Source of the DNA: a virus
IMG/VR virus record: IMGVR_UViG_3300029448_000384
Span: 1-25,700 of that record
Direction: 5' to 3' (one strand)
Length of the DNA: 25,700 nt
Of this stretch, positions 6,006 to 13,253 are shown in pieces. A program made the translations under genes and the position numbers. Under the pieces are notes generated by a model. That model did not search any database. It saw nothing but the letters and a program-made list of their open reading frames with translations, and had not been told where the DNA came from. The stretch's first letter is position 1, and the number at the start of each line of letters is the position of its first letter.

Positions 6006-8923
6006 TATGGTATAAGTATAAATTCAACAGTTGATAAATCTTTTGGCTTGTAGTCTATCTTATTTACTCTAAATTGTCTATTTTTAATAAACACAGTGGA
6101 ATACATATCAAAAGTGGATATATCTGCAGGAGATAAATTAACTTTAAGAATCATTATTCTTGTGTCTGCATTGTATAGCTCCCCGAGATATGGCAACCAA
6201 TACTTGGTAAATAAATTTATAACAGGGGTCAGCCCCATTGCAGTTACTAATTGATGATCTCCAAAATTAAAATCTTGACTATCACCTGATTGTGGAGGAT
6301 TGTTTACAACTGTAGGTACGGCTGTCAAATGGCTAAAACGCAAGTATTGTGTTACATCTGCTGAAACTACTCCATTTTGAGATGGTATTTTATACGAAAA
6401 TGGTAAGTTCACAAGACCATTTAAATATAATAGTCTCGGACTATTTTCAAAGGCTGAAGAAGTGCCATCACTAGAGTCATAAGAATAGATTGATGGAACT
6501 ATAAGGTCAGGGTATTGCGACATCAAAGGTTTGCAAAAAGTCGCTCCAAATGGCTCTGCTGTAATTTCTTCTTCACCCTCTAATATGGTAAATCCTGAAG
6601 CATCATAAACTTTACTGCCCCATAAAGCCCCTCCATTATCTCTCTTGTAAACATTAACAGCATAATCATCATCATCTTCTGCAAACTTAAATGTTGTTTT
6701 TTTATTTAAATCTGTTAAAGGGGTTAGTTTCACCTCTTCAACACTTATCTTATCAGTCCAGTCATGTGCTATACCCCTTGAAACTAAACTTGTACCACTT
6801 GTGTTTTCTATAAATACATCCTTGTATGGTTCTATTATAAGATTAGAAGGATCTGTTTTGTCAGGTATTGTTATCAGATTAAACATATTCATGATACCTT
6901 TTAAAAACTCCCATTGGTTTAATTCGCCCCTTAGGGTTTGCAGTAAAGTAGCACCAACTGTATTGTTTACCCCTGTTATTATAGTTACATTATTTCCTAT
7001 ATAAGGGAAAGGGGCGATATTACTTCCTAAAATTGCCATGTCATTACCAGAGTTTTGTATTGTTTTGAACTTTAACGTATCGCCTGTATTCATCACAACA
7101 TAGAAGTTGCCTGTAAGATTGTAGTTATTACCAGTTCCCGTAGATGTTCCACTAGTCGAAAGAACCCCAGTACTATTATAATTTGTTTGAAGACCCCCAG
7201 TAGTTTCATGCACCCACTTACATGTAAAGGTTGAAGTTCCAACAGCGTTCTTCACATAAAATAACATGTCATAATTAACGCTGTAAACCTGGTTGTTCGC
7301 AGTAGCAGTAAATGTACCACCACTATAACCAAAGTCAGCATCTAATGTAGTCTGAGGCCCGTTAAAAAAGACACTTAATTCATGAAAATTAACCGTCTGA
7401 TAATATGCTTCTAAGTCAAAGATACCCTTAAAAGCAAGTCCTCCCGAGTTAGAGAATACACGTGGAGTTTCAGCATCTCCCCAATTAAAATCCATAAATA
7501 AATTCTCAAATAATGATGTATTCAAAAAAGTACTTGTGTAAGAAAAAGGGAAAGCAGGCTGGTTGAATATTCTATCAATTAAATACTTTACATTTATAAA
7601 AGGCCTAAATGTGCCCTCTAAATTTACAAGCTCAGGATTACCATTACTTTGCACTATATATTGATGCTCCCAATCGCAAAAAGGATACCTGACAGTTCCG
7701 CCATCTCTGAATCCTGAAGTACCCGTATTAGTATAAGACAAACTCCCTGACCAACTTAATTGAATATTTGTCCTTGTGTATCCGTGATCTAATTCTGAAA
7801 AATCTAAATCATAGAACTCTCTTTCTTTTAAAACATCAGCCAACGCTACTGCTTCTGAATAAAGATTGACGTTAAAACTTATTTCACCTTTTTTGTCTTG
7901 TATATCGATAAGCCTTAAATACCCCTCAAATAAAACAATCCCATCTTCTTTTAATCTGCATTGTGTTTTTATATAGGGGTTAAATTGTAGTGTTCCTTGC
8001 GAAGACCTTGTTATTTCAAATACGTGATCAAATATTCTACTATTTCTTTTTGTTGATGGTAAATTAAATGCTTTAGAATATGACTGTACTTTTTCAGCTA
8101 CATTTTTAAAATCATCAACACTTAAAGTTAAAGGGATGTCTTCATCTTCATAAAGATCACAAATAACAGAACCATCTCCAACTATACCACTAAGCTCACC
8201 CCCATGTGAGTACACAATCGAAACACTGTCAATTGCTAGAATAATATTATTATCAAGCGTAGCCGAAAGAACAAAAACATCAGCCTCACTTTCGGCAGTA
8301 AATTGTCTAGTAAAAACCTGTCCAGATGTTGATCCTGTTATAGGGGATATTGGGGTGTATGCTCCAGGAGCAAAAGGGGTTGATGTTAAAGGTGTTCCAG
8401 TCATCCCATTTACACCATTAATCATATCACCATTACCAAATGTACAACCAAAATATAATTTATTATTGCTAGGAACTCCGCCTACTGCTGAAACTGTTCC
8501 TATTGTAACTGTTATTGTGTATTCCATTCCCACTGTAAGGCCAGCTATTCTTTGAGCTATACCTGTTATTGCGGGCTTATTATCTCCTGCTCCCGCCCCC
8601 TTCAAGAAAACCTCTCCTTGGTTATAAGTCGGCCAATTAGGAACAGTTCCTGTTGCAGCACCATTTCTAAATGCCATCCAAGAGCCTGCCCCTATTGCAC
8701 TACCATAATTAACTATATTAAGAGCCACTAAAGCAGATTGAATAGTAGGGAGAGCTCCTGCTGCTATTGATGCTGAACTTGTGACTGCATTAGTGTTTCC
8801 ATTTCCATCAAAAACTATGGTATTAAATAGCTCTCCATTAGAAACCATTTCAGGGCCTATTGGATAATAATCAGCTAAAAAGCCGTCATAGTTTTGTGGT
8901 AATACTTCTAGTTGTACACTCAT
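6005..8923 (-). CDS. Large baseplate / tail-tip protein with N-terminal beta domain
   Basis: This is the largest protein (972 residues). A short start (MSVQLEVLPQNYDGF) leads into a Gly/Thr/Asn-rich beta domain of about 230 residues that looks like a carbohydrate-binding jelly roll. From about residue 255, a long conserved-looking tail part begins (CDLYEDEDIPLTLSVDDFKN, then KVQSYSKAFNLPSTKRN and FEGYLRLIDIQDKKGEISFN). The C-terminus ends with KDLSTVEFILIP. The ORF starts by TAATG coupling with the previous tail gene. Such long proteins in Bacteroidetes phages usually form the tail tip or hub. No peptidase motif was recognised. Confidence 0.6.
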   Translation of the reverse strand: MSVQLEVLPQNYDGFLADYYPIGPEMVSNGELFNTIVFDGNGNTNAVTSSASIAAGALPTIQSALVALNIVNYGSAIGAGSWMAFRNGAATGTVPNWPTYNQGEVFLKGAGAGDNKPAITGIAQRIAGLTVGMEYTITVTIGTVSAVGGVPSNNKLYFGCTFGNGDMINGVNGMTGTPLTSTPFAPGAYTPISPITGSTSGQVFTRQFTAESEADVFVLSATLDNNIILAIDSVSIVYSHGGELSGIVGDGSVICDLYEDEDIPLTLSVDDFKNVAEKVQSYSKAFNLPSTKRNSRIFDHVFEITRSSQGTLQFNPYIKTQCRLKEDGIVLFEGYLRLIDIQDKKGEISFNVNLYSEAVALADVLKEREFYDLDFSELDHGYTRTNIQLSWSGSLSYTNTGTSGFRDGGTVRYPFCDWEHQYIVQSNGNPELVNLEGTFRPFINVKYLIDRIFNQPAFPFSYTSTFLNTSLFENLFMDFNWGDAETPRVFSNSGGLAFKGIFDLEAYYQTVNFHELSVFFNGPQTTLDADFGYSGGTFTATANNQVYSVNYDMLFYVKNAVGTSTFTCKWVHETTGGLQTNYNSTGVLSTSGTSTGTGNNYNLTGNFYVVMNTGDTLKFKTIQNSGNDMAILGSNIAPFPYIGNNVTIITGVNNTVGATLLQTLRGELNQWEFLKGIMNMFNLITIPDKTDPSNLIIEPYKDVFIENTSGTSLVSRGIAHDWTDKISVEEVKLTPLTDLNKKTTFKFAEDDDDYAVNVYKRDNGGALWGSKVYDASGFTILEGEEEITAEPFGATFCKPLMSQYPDLIVPSIYSYDSSDGTSSAFENSPRLLYLNGLVNLPFSYKIPSQNGVVSADVTQYLRFSHLTAVPTVVNNPPQSGDSQDFNFGDHQLVTAMGLTPVINLFTKYWLPYLGELYNADTRIMILKVNLSPADISTFDMYSTVFIKNRQFRVNKIDYKPKDLSTVEFILIP

Positions 8924-10368
8924 TATATTGATTGTGTTCTTAAAGTTCTACTTTTCTCTACTTCAAAAGTATATTGTAAAAGCCTGTCATTTGCAATTGT
9001 CTTTCTAGTAAAGCTAGATGTTTTTAGTGTTACTGGTGTCAAATACCTGTTTAGAGTATCCGTATTAGAAGGCACTTGTTCAAATCCTTTTAAAATATAA
9101 ACTTCAGGGCTGTTTGTAAGTTCTTCAAACATAATATTATTATCTTCGGTTACAAAACCCGTATTCATAGTAATAGATTCGGTAGCGTTCTTTCTAAACG
9201 CTTTCTTTCCACCTTTATATCCTCCAACTTTATAATAAGAAGAACTCCATGTGCCTTTAAGTTGGTCGTATGTTGTTCCTTTTGTAGATATTTTTGTGGT
9301 TGACTTTTGAGTAAATGTATAGTAATCCCATGCACCCCATTGATTCAACCAACAGAGTCTAATGCTTTCATAACCTTTTAAGTTAGGGCAATTTAACTGT
9401 ATAGTATATGTCTTAGTACTTACAGTACCACCACCATCACTTCCAAGGCTAAGTGTGATTTTACCCCCATCCATTTGTCCTAAATCATATTTAGTTTTAA
9501 AAGTGCTACTCCAATTCCTAAGATTACCAGGAAAACATCCTACATATTGAAATTGATTTTTTGTATTGTCTACGCCCTGATTAGATCCCCAATAACTAGA
9601 GCCGTTTTGAACAGACCTTACAATGTTTTCAGATCCTAATAAAGAACCATCGCTGCTGTAGTATTTCAATATTAGTTTTCTAGCAGCTTGACTTTGAGCG
9701 AAAGTTCTTGCTAAAAAAGCTACCGTTCCATAGTCATCACCATTAGCATACTGAACGTCTGGAGCATTAGTTAAAAACTTTATAGTTGAATCACCTGCTG
9801 TCGGGAAAAATCCACTCATATCAAACCCGAAATAATTAGCAGGAGCTGTAGTTGTTCTATTCCGTAATTCATCTGTATCTTTTAAGTACCCATTAGTAAT
9901 TAAATAATTTACAGAAGAAACACCTGAGCCTGTAACATTAGCAACAACATTAGACCCTGATGCTACTCCTTCAGTTGTAATTCTAAGTGCCATGTATCTA
10001 GCACTGTATTTACTAAAAGAATATTTGTCAATTAAGTGCATTGGGTGGCTTAAAATGTCTGTTGTTGTATCACCCTTGAAACTACTCCCATCAGCAGCTA
10101 AATTGTCAGTACTAACATAGTCTTCTATAATACTACTCAGATCAATCATTCCTACTCCAGAATTATTGGGTGTTATTTTAAAGGTAGCTATTTTGTCAGC
10201 ACCCGTAGATAGTACAGGGGGAGAGCCCTCACTTATATGTACGTCAATCACAAATTTCACTCTCGTATGGCTTATTAAAATTGGGGTATTTGAAAATGCA
10301 AATATTATCTCTTGACCTGCTACTAATGTTTGATATAGTGGTGTTTGTTCTATTGTTGTTACTGACAT
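8923..10368 (-). CDS. Distal tail / tail-tip structural protein
   Basis: This 481-residue beta-rich protein has no recognised enzymatic motif. The first 100 residues (PLYQTLVAGQEIIFAFSNTP) look like a beta-sandwich attachment domain. Around residues 335-360 the aromatic stretch SIRLCWLNQWGAWDYYTF occurs, a feature I associate with tail-tip proteins of Bacteroidetes phages. The end (TIANDRLLQYTFEVEKSR) is beta-strand-like. It lies between a tail-completion gene and the large tail-tip gene and is coupled to the latter by TAATG. A Dit-like role is an inference from position and size. Confidence 0.5.
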   Translation of the reverse strand: MSVTTIEQTPLYQTLVAGQEIIFAFSNTPILISHTRVKFVIDVHISEGSPPVLSTGADKIATFKITPNNSGVGMIDLSSIIEDYVSTDNLAADGSSFKGDTTTDILSHPMHLIDKYSFSKYSARYMALRITTEGVASGSNVVANVTGSGVSSVNYLITNGYLKDTDELRNRTTTAPANYFGFDMSGFFPTAGDSTIKFLTNAPDVQYANGDDYGTVAFLARTFAQSQAARKLILKYYSSDGSLLGSENIVRSVQNGSSYWGSNQGVDNTKNQFQYVGCFPGNLRNWSSTFKTKYDLGQMDGGKITLSLGSDGGGTVSTKTYTIQLNCPNLKGYESIRLCWLNQWGAWDYYTFTQKSTTKISTKGTTYDQLKGTWSSSYYKVGGYKGGKKAFRKNATESITMNTGFVTEDNNIMFEELTNSPEVYILKGFEQVPSNTDTLNRYLTPVTLKTSSFTRKTIANDRLLQYTFEVEKSRTLRTQSI

Positions 10369-10374
10369 TTTATT

Positions 10375-10911
10375 TTATTTTGTAAATGTTGTTATATAAG
10401 TAGATACGTCTTGTTTAAATTCTTTTAAAAGAGTTCCTTGCAATTCTTTATAATTGACGCCTAAAGGTCTTGAAAAGAAGCTAATGCTTTTAATTCCCTC
10501 TCTTTTTATTTTCTTACTTATTAAATAAGCAAATCCTGAAACATATTGTCCTGTATTTTTTGACCTTCCTCTTCCCAATCCTTTTGGTTTTATTCCTTTC
10601 TTTTTTATCCACTTAGAAAGTATATCAATAGGAGGCCCTTTTGTTGTGTACTTGTAAGGGCTTGATTTTATTCTAGTTCCATCAGAATAAGATATTGGAT
10701 TCTTATTACCTGAAACCCCTTTGTCTAAAAATGTACCATAGTCAGCCATGTAAAATTTAACACTATACCCATTGGGATCAGTTGTGACCTTAGCCCTTAT
10801 TGACTTACCCAAAGCTGTACCACCCTTTTTACTTTGCAAAAGTTTTTTAGAATCGTTAACAACTTGTTGTGCGAAACTATTAAGATACCTTTCTAAGTTT
10901 TCAGTTTTCAT
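10375..10911 (-). CDS. Tail completion / neck protein, HK97 gp10-like
   Basis: This 178-residue basic protein starts with a helix (MKTENLERYLNSFAQQVVND), followed by a Lys-rich region and the segment FYMADYGTFLDKGVSG (about 53-68). It ends with KSISFFSRPLG and a C-terminal helix. The pattern 'Y-G-x-F-x-D-x-G' with a later aromatic 'FF-x-R-P' is found in HK97 gp10-like and related tail completion proteins. It lies among other small connector-size genes upstream of the tail-tip genes. The start follows the preceding stop without a gap. The family link is from memory of motifs, not a search. Confidence 0.5.
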   Translation of the reverse strand: MKTENLERYLNSFAQQVVNDSKKLLQSKKGGTALGKSIRAKVTTDPNGYSVKFYMADYGTFLDKGVSGNKNPISYSDGTRIKSSPYKYTTKGPPIDILSKWIKKKGIKPKGLGRGRSKNTGQYVSGFAYLISKKIKREGIKSISFFSRPLGVNYKELQGTLLKEFKQDVSTYITTFTK

Positions 10912-11361
10912 TTAGACTACGGCTACGAATACTTCTACATTTGCATCATCTGTGCTTCTTGGCTTCACTGTTATCTTTGTAATATCTTGCAGTGTTGTAA
11001 AAGTTGCGGTTGCAGACGCTACACCAAGAACAGTTGTATCTGCTTGGCATAAAACATGAGATGCTGAAGGTGTTAATACTACTGTATAACTTGTGCTCTC
11101 ACCACTAATTGCTAAATCCATGTTTGCAGTTTCACTTATATTTGTTACTCTAATATACTTAGTATTTTCTAAGTCTATTGCACCTGCACTCCCATAAACA
11201 TTACTATTAAAAGTTGCTACAATAGTTTCATTTGAATGGGGACATGTTACTGTTCTTTCAAATGTATTTGCAATATTTGCTACTGTTAATGTGTTTGATG
11301 AACCTCTTAATGCACCATTCACGGTTACACTCTCGGATATTGTTACTACTAAATCTGCCAT
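10912..11361 (-). CDS. Small beta-rich virion protein
   Basis: This 149-residue protein (MADLVVTISESVTVNGALRG start) is rich in Thr, Val, Ser and Ala and almost free of long helices. It looks like a single beta-sandwich, with strands visible as alternating hydrophobic residues (YIRVTNISETANMDLAISG). Similar short MADL-starting proteins occur in marine phages as decoration or minor tail proteins. It lies inside the neck/tail block. I cannot tell whether it decorates the head or the tail. Confidence 0.5.
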   Translation of the reverse strand: MADLVVTISESVTVNGALRGSSNTLTVANIANTFERTVTCPHSNETIVATFNSNVYGSAGAIDLENTKYIRVTNISETANMDLAISGESTSYTVVLTPSASHVLCQADTTVLGVASATATFTTLQDITKITVKPRSTDDANVEVFVAVV

Positions 11362-11365
11362 AATT

Positions 11366-11716
11366 TTATTTTTTATCTATTTGTTTTAATTTATTAATTG
11401 CCCAATTGATTCCACTAGAACCACCCCAAGCATCCCACATAAGACCACCACATCCTTCTGAATACGGCACGTCTTTATGTTGTTGATGTCTTTTAAATGA
11501 TGCCATACGTGCTATTGTGTCTCTGCTTATCTTTTCTTTATTTGCTAACTGTGCGCTTCTAGTCCATCCAACACGTGTTCCACAATCACTGCCATTTTCT
11601 TCTTTCCATTTTCTTGCTCTCTTTGCGTTATTACTAGCCGCTTCAGGATAGTCATTATAAGACTCCAACTTAATGCTTACTGCTTCTAATTTTTCTAATA
11701 AGTCTTCGTAACTCAT
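11366..11716 (-). CDS. Stand-alone conserved phage domain of unknown function
   Basis: This 116-residue protein is Trp/Gly/His-rich. It contains YPEAASNNAKRARKWKEENG (about 23-42), a Cys-Gly-Thr turn, SRDTIARMASFKRHQQHKD (about 64-82) and GCGGLMWDAWGGSSGINWAI (about 88-107). I recognise this pattern as a module widespread in phage structural proteins, often fused to portals or proteases; its function is unknown. Here it is encoded alone. Its ATG overlaps the stop of the preceding 29-residue ORF (ATGA). An internal virion or assembly role is a guess. Confidence 0.55.
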   Translation of the reverse strand: MSYEDLLEKLEAVSIKLESYNDYPEAASNNAKRARKWKEENGSDCGTRVGWTRSAQLANKEKISRDTIARMASFKRHQQHKDVPYSEGCGGLMWDAWGGSSGINWAINKLKQIDKK

Positions 11717-11802
11717 AGTCTTATTTTAATTGTTGGTGGTATTATCTTTATCTCTACTTTACCAATCTTTATCGTATTTAATTTCTTTAAGAACTCTATC
11801 AT
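11713..11802 (-). CDS. 29-residue basic micro-ORF
   Basis: The ORF starts MIEFLKKLNTIKIGKVEIKI and exactly fills the gap between its neighbours. Its ATG shares a base with the upstream stop (TGATG at 11804-11800), and its TGA overlaps the downstream ATG (ATGA at 11716-11713). It is basic and rich in Ile and Lys, with no recognised domain. The double coupling supports translation; the function is unknown. Confidence 0.55.
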   Translation of the reverse strand: MIEFLKKLNTIKIGKVEIKIIPPTIKIRL

Positions 11803-12350
11803 CAGTACCCTGCTCCTTTAGTGTCAACTGGAATCTGACATGTACTAAAGTCATTCATTACTTTTATGCCTATTGTAAATGTCCATCCACACAACAAATT
11901 GTCAAACCTTTCTTGAAATGGCTCAATATTAAACTGGTCTTCTGTAAAGTAAAGAGGTTCATTAATATCATTAACACCAAATAAAGATTGCCTTGTACTA
12001 TGTCTTAGCATTCCAATAAAATCAGTACATATCTCTAATGTTTGATTCCATACTTGTTGTTCATTGTTTTTTGCGTCAATTAGTTTTGTAAGCAACTCGT
12101 TTTGTTTTACTTGCCAATCGTCTTTCTCGCTTACTAAGTCGCATATAAACAATTGAAAGTTATATATCAACTCAGAATCTCCTGTTGCTACATTGGTAGG
12201 GTTTATGTGCAACAAAGGCATCTTTTCCATCTTTTCTAAGTTGATGTCAAATATATCTCCAACAGAAACAGTTGATATTTGATTGTGATACTCACCTAAT
12301 CTACACAATGTGTTTATTACGTTATTATATGTTTTATTGCTTACTGGCAT
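11802..12350 (-). CDS. Probable tail terminator / neck protein
   Basis: This 182-residue protein begins with a helix (NKTYNNVINTLCRLGEYHNQ), followed by strands with PLLHINPTNVATGDSELIYN and a region ending FDNLLCGWTFTIGIKVMNDF. This mixed alpha/beta arrangement, with a final pair of strands after a 'D-N-x-x-x-G-W' turn, is common in tail terminator and completion proteins of Bacteroidetes phages. It follows the tail chaperone gene. Its N-terminal codons overlap the end of the frameshifted chaperone by 17 bases. Function is inferred from position and shape. Confidence 0.45.
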   Translation of the reverse strand: MPVSNKTYNNVINTLCRLGEYHNQISTVSVGDIFDINLEKMEKMPLLHINPTNVATGDSELIYNFQLFICDLVSEKDDWQVKQNELLTKLIDAKNNEQQVWNQTLEICTDFIGMLRHSTRQSLFGVNDINEPLYFTEDQFNIEPFQERFDNLLCGWTFTIGIKVMNDFSTCQIPVDTKGAGY

Positions 12351-13112
12351 GTTTTACTTTATTTTGTGATTCTAAATCTGTTTCATAACTCAACCAAGTT
12401 AGTGCTTCTAAAAGATTGAGCTTCGTAATTGCATCTAATTTTGATATGTCTGCATTTGTCAATCTATACATTACTCCAAACCAACTCCATTTTTCTGCGA
12501 AGGATTCTGAGGCAATAGCTTCTTGATTTCCTTCAGACGTTCCATTAAATATGATGGCAAAGTCTTCAACAATTCGTTGCCTAAATTGTAAAAAAAAACC
12601 AGTGCACTTTGCACTTGCTCTGCTGACATCTTTTTCATTTCTTCCGCCCGTATACTTATATTTCCATCGTAGGCTTCAATAATATAAATATCATTCTTTT
12701 CTTCTACTATGGGTCTGTACAGAATAGCCATTAATTCAGGCAGGTTTTTATCAATATCATTTTTGATAAACGTCTCTATGTCTGCATACTCCCCTAGCGT
12801 TATATCATCTAAGTTTGGATGAAATCCATATCTCTTACCCCCTACTTCAATTATCCTTTTTAAAGAACTATCTTGCTTCTGTTGCATCTCAGAAACCCTC
12901 CCCATTAAAACCGCAACATCTTTTAATTCCAGTTGATTGATTGTATTCTTTGGAATATTAGATAATGCCTCTATTGTATCTCTCGCCTCCTCACTCTTTG
13001 TGCCCTCTTGGAAGTCAAGTAGCTTTAGCCACTTCTCTAGTGTTACCTCCTTCCAGCTACTAATTAATTTAAACTCCTTCTTTTTGCCGTCCTTCTTAAT
13101 CCTAACCTTCAT
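12334..13112 (-). CDS. Tail assembly chaperone, frameshifted long form (gpGT-like)
   Basis: A -1 shift on the U9 run (12598-12590) would join 174 zero-frame residues to 85 residues of the -1 frame, giving 259 residues ending at the TAA at 12336-12334. The extension is open without interruption and has protein-like sequence: SFAEKWSWFGVMYRLTNADI, then KLDAITKLNLLEALTWLSYE. The 'EKWSW...Y.L...DI..L' pattern resembles the T domain of tail chaperones. The last 45 residues can also start at the ATG at 12471 (TAATG overlap), so a separate small protein is the alternative. The shift itself is inferred from sequence. Confidence 0.7.
12471..13112 (-). CDS. Tail assembly chaperone, short form (gpG-like)
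   Basis: The zero-frame product has 213 residues. It starts MKVRIKKDGKKKEFKLISSW and contains the conserved-looking block YGFHPNLDDITLGEYADIET (about 94-113) and a helical C-terminal part (MKKMSAEQVQSALVFFYNLG). Such proteins bind the tape measure during tail assembly. The evidence for the role is a U9 run near codon 174 that opens the -1 frame into a second domain, as in gpG/gpGT pairs. A late control element touches its start codon. The zero frame stops at TAATG, where an internal ATG of the extension also begins. Confidence 0.7.
   Translation of the reverse strand: MKVRIKKDGKKKEFKLISSWKEVTLEKWLKLLDFQEGTKSEEARDTIEALSNIPKNTINQLELKDVAVLMGRVSEMQQKQDSSLKRIIEVGGKRYGFHPNLDDITLGEYADIETFIKNDIDKNLPELMAILYRPIVEEKNDIYIIEAYDGNISIRAEEMKKMSAEQVQSALVFFYNLGNELLKTLPSYLMERLKEIKKLLPQNPSQKNGVGLE
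12590..12598 (-). other. U9 slippery site for -1 frameshifting
   Basis: The minus strand reads GTT TTT TTT TAC in the zero frame, which contains the in-frame heptamer U UUU UUU. A one-base backward slip continues as TTA CAA TTT AGG, the open extension frame. No strong downstream stem was noticed by eye. Confidence 0.65.
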
Positions 13113-13113
13113 A

Positions 13114-13128
13114 TATTATATAATAGAA
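13114..13128 (-). promoter_or_regulatory. Late control element, copy 4
   Basis: The minus strand reads TTTCTATTATATAATA up to two bases before the ATG at 13112, with the exact palindrome TATTATATAATA at 13114-13125. It precedes the tail operon, after terL and the plus-strand RNA candidate. Confidence 0.5.
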
Positions 13129-13132
13129 ATTG

Positions 13133-13161
13133 TTGTTATTTAGTTTAATAGTGTATATTTG
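13133..13161 (+). promoter_or_regulatory. Plus-strand Bacteroidetes-type promoter
   Basis: TTG (13133-13135), an 18-base spacer and TATATTTG (13154-13161) match the flavobacterial TTG-N17-23-TAnnTTTG pattern. A second candidate, TTTG (13158-13161), 20 bases, TACTTTTG (13182-13189), lies just downstream. The first would start transcription near 13168, before the terminator stem. Confidence 0.5.
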
Positions 13162-13167
13162 CGCCAA

Positions 13168-13253
13168 GTTTGTATTCATTTTACTTTTGAAGGGGAGTAG
13201 GACATTCTATTTTTTAAGTTATTATATCTTCTTTCAACCTGCTCCCCTTTTTT
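13168..13253 (+). ncRNA. Candidate plus-strand small RNA
   Basis: This is a predicted transcript of about 86 nt between a plus-strand promoter and a plus-strand terminator. It contains no convincing ORF. It would be the only transcript on this strand. It ends three bases inside the 3' end of terL. The roles that come to mind are a regulatory antisense RNA at the terL/chaperone junction, or a structured RNA linked to packaging; neither can be decided from the sequence. Confidence 0.45.
13189..13253 (+). terminator. Plus-strand terminator with long loop
   Basis: GAAGGGGAGUAGG (13189-13201) pairs with CCUGCUCCCCUUU (13238-13250), 13 pairs including two G-U wobbles, followed by U's to 13253. Both wobbles would be A-C mismatches in minus-strand RNA, so the helix fits plus-strand RNA. 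The loop is 36 bases, longer than usual. Confidence 0.55.

Noticed and set aside
11730-11984. An 84-codon plus-strand ORF
   Set aside because: It overlaps the well-supported minus-strand 29-residue and neck genes and lacks any promoter or domain.
12937-13143. A 68-codon hydrophobic ORF on the plus strand
   Set aside because: It lies antisense inside the chaperone gene and across its control element; its composition follows from the complement of Lys/Glu-rich coding sequence.
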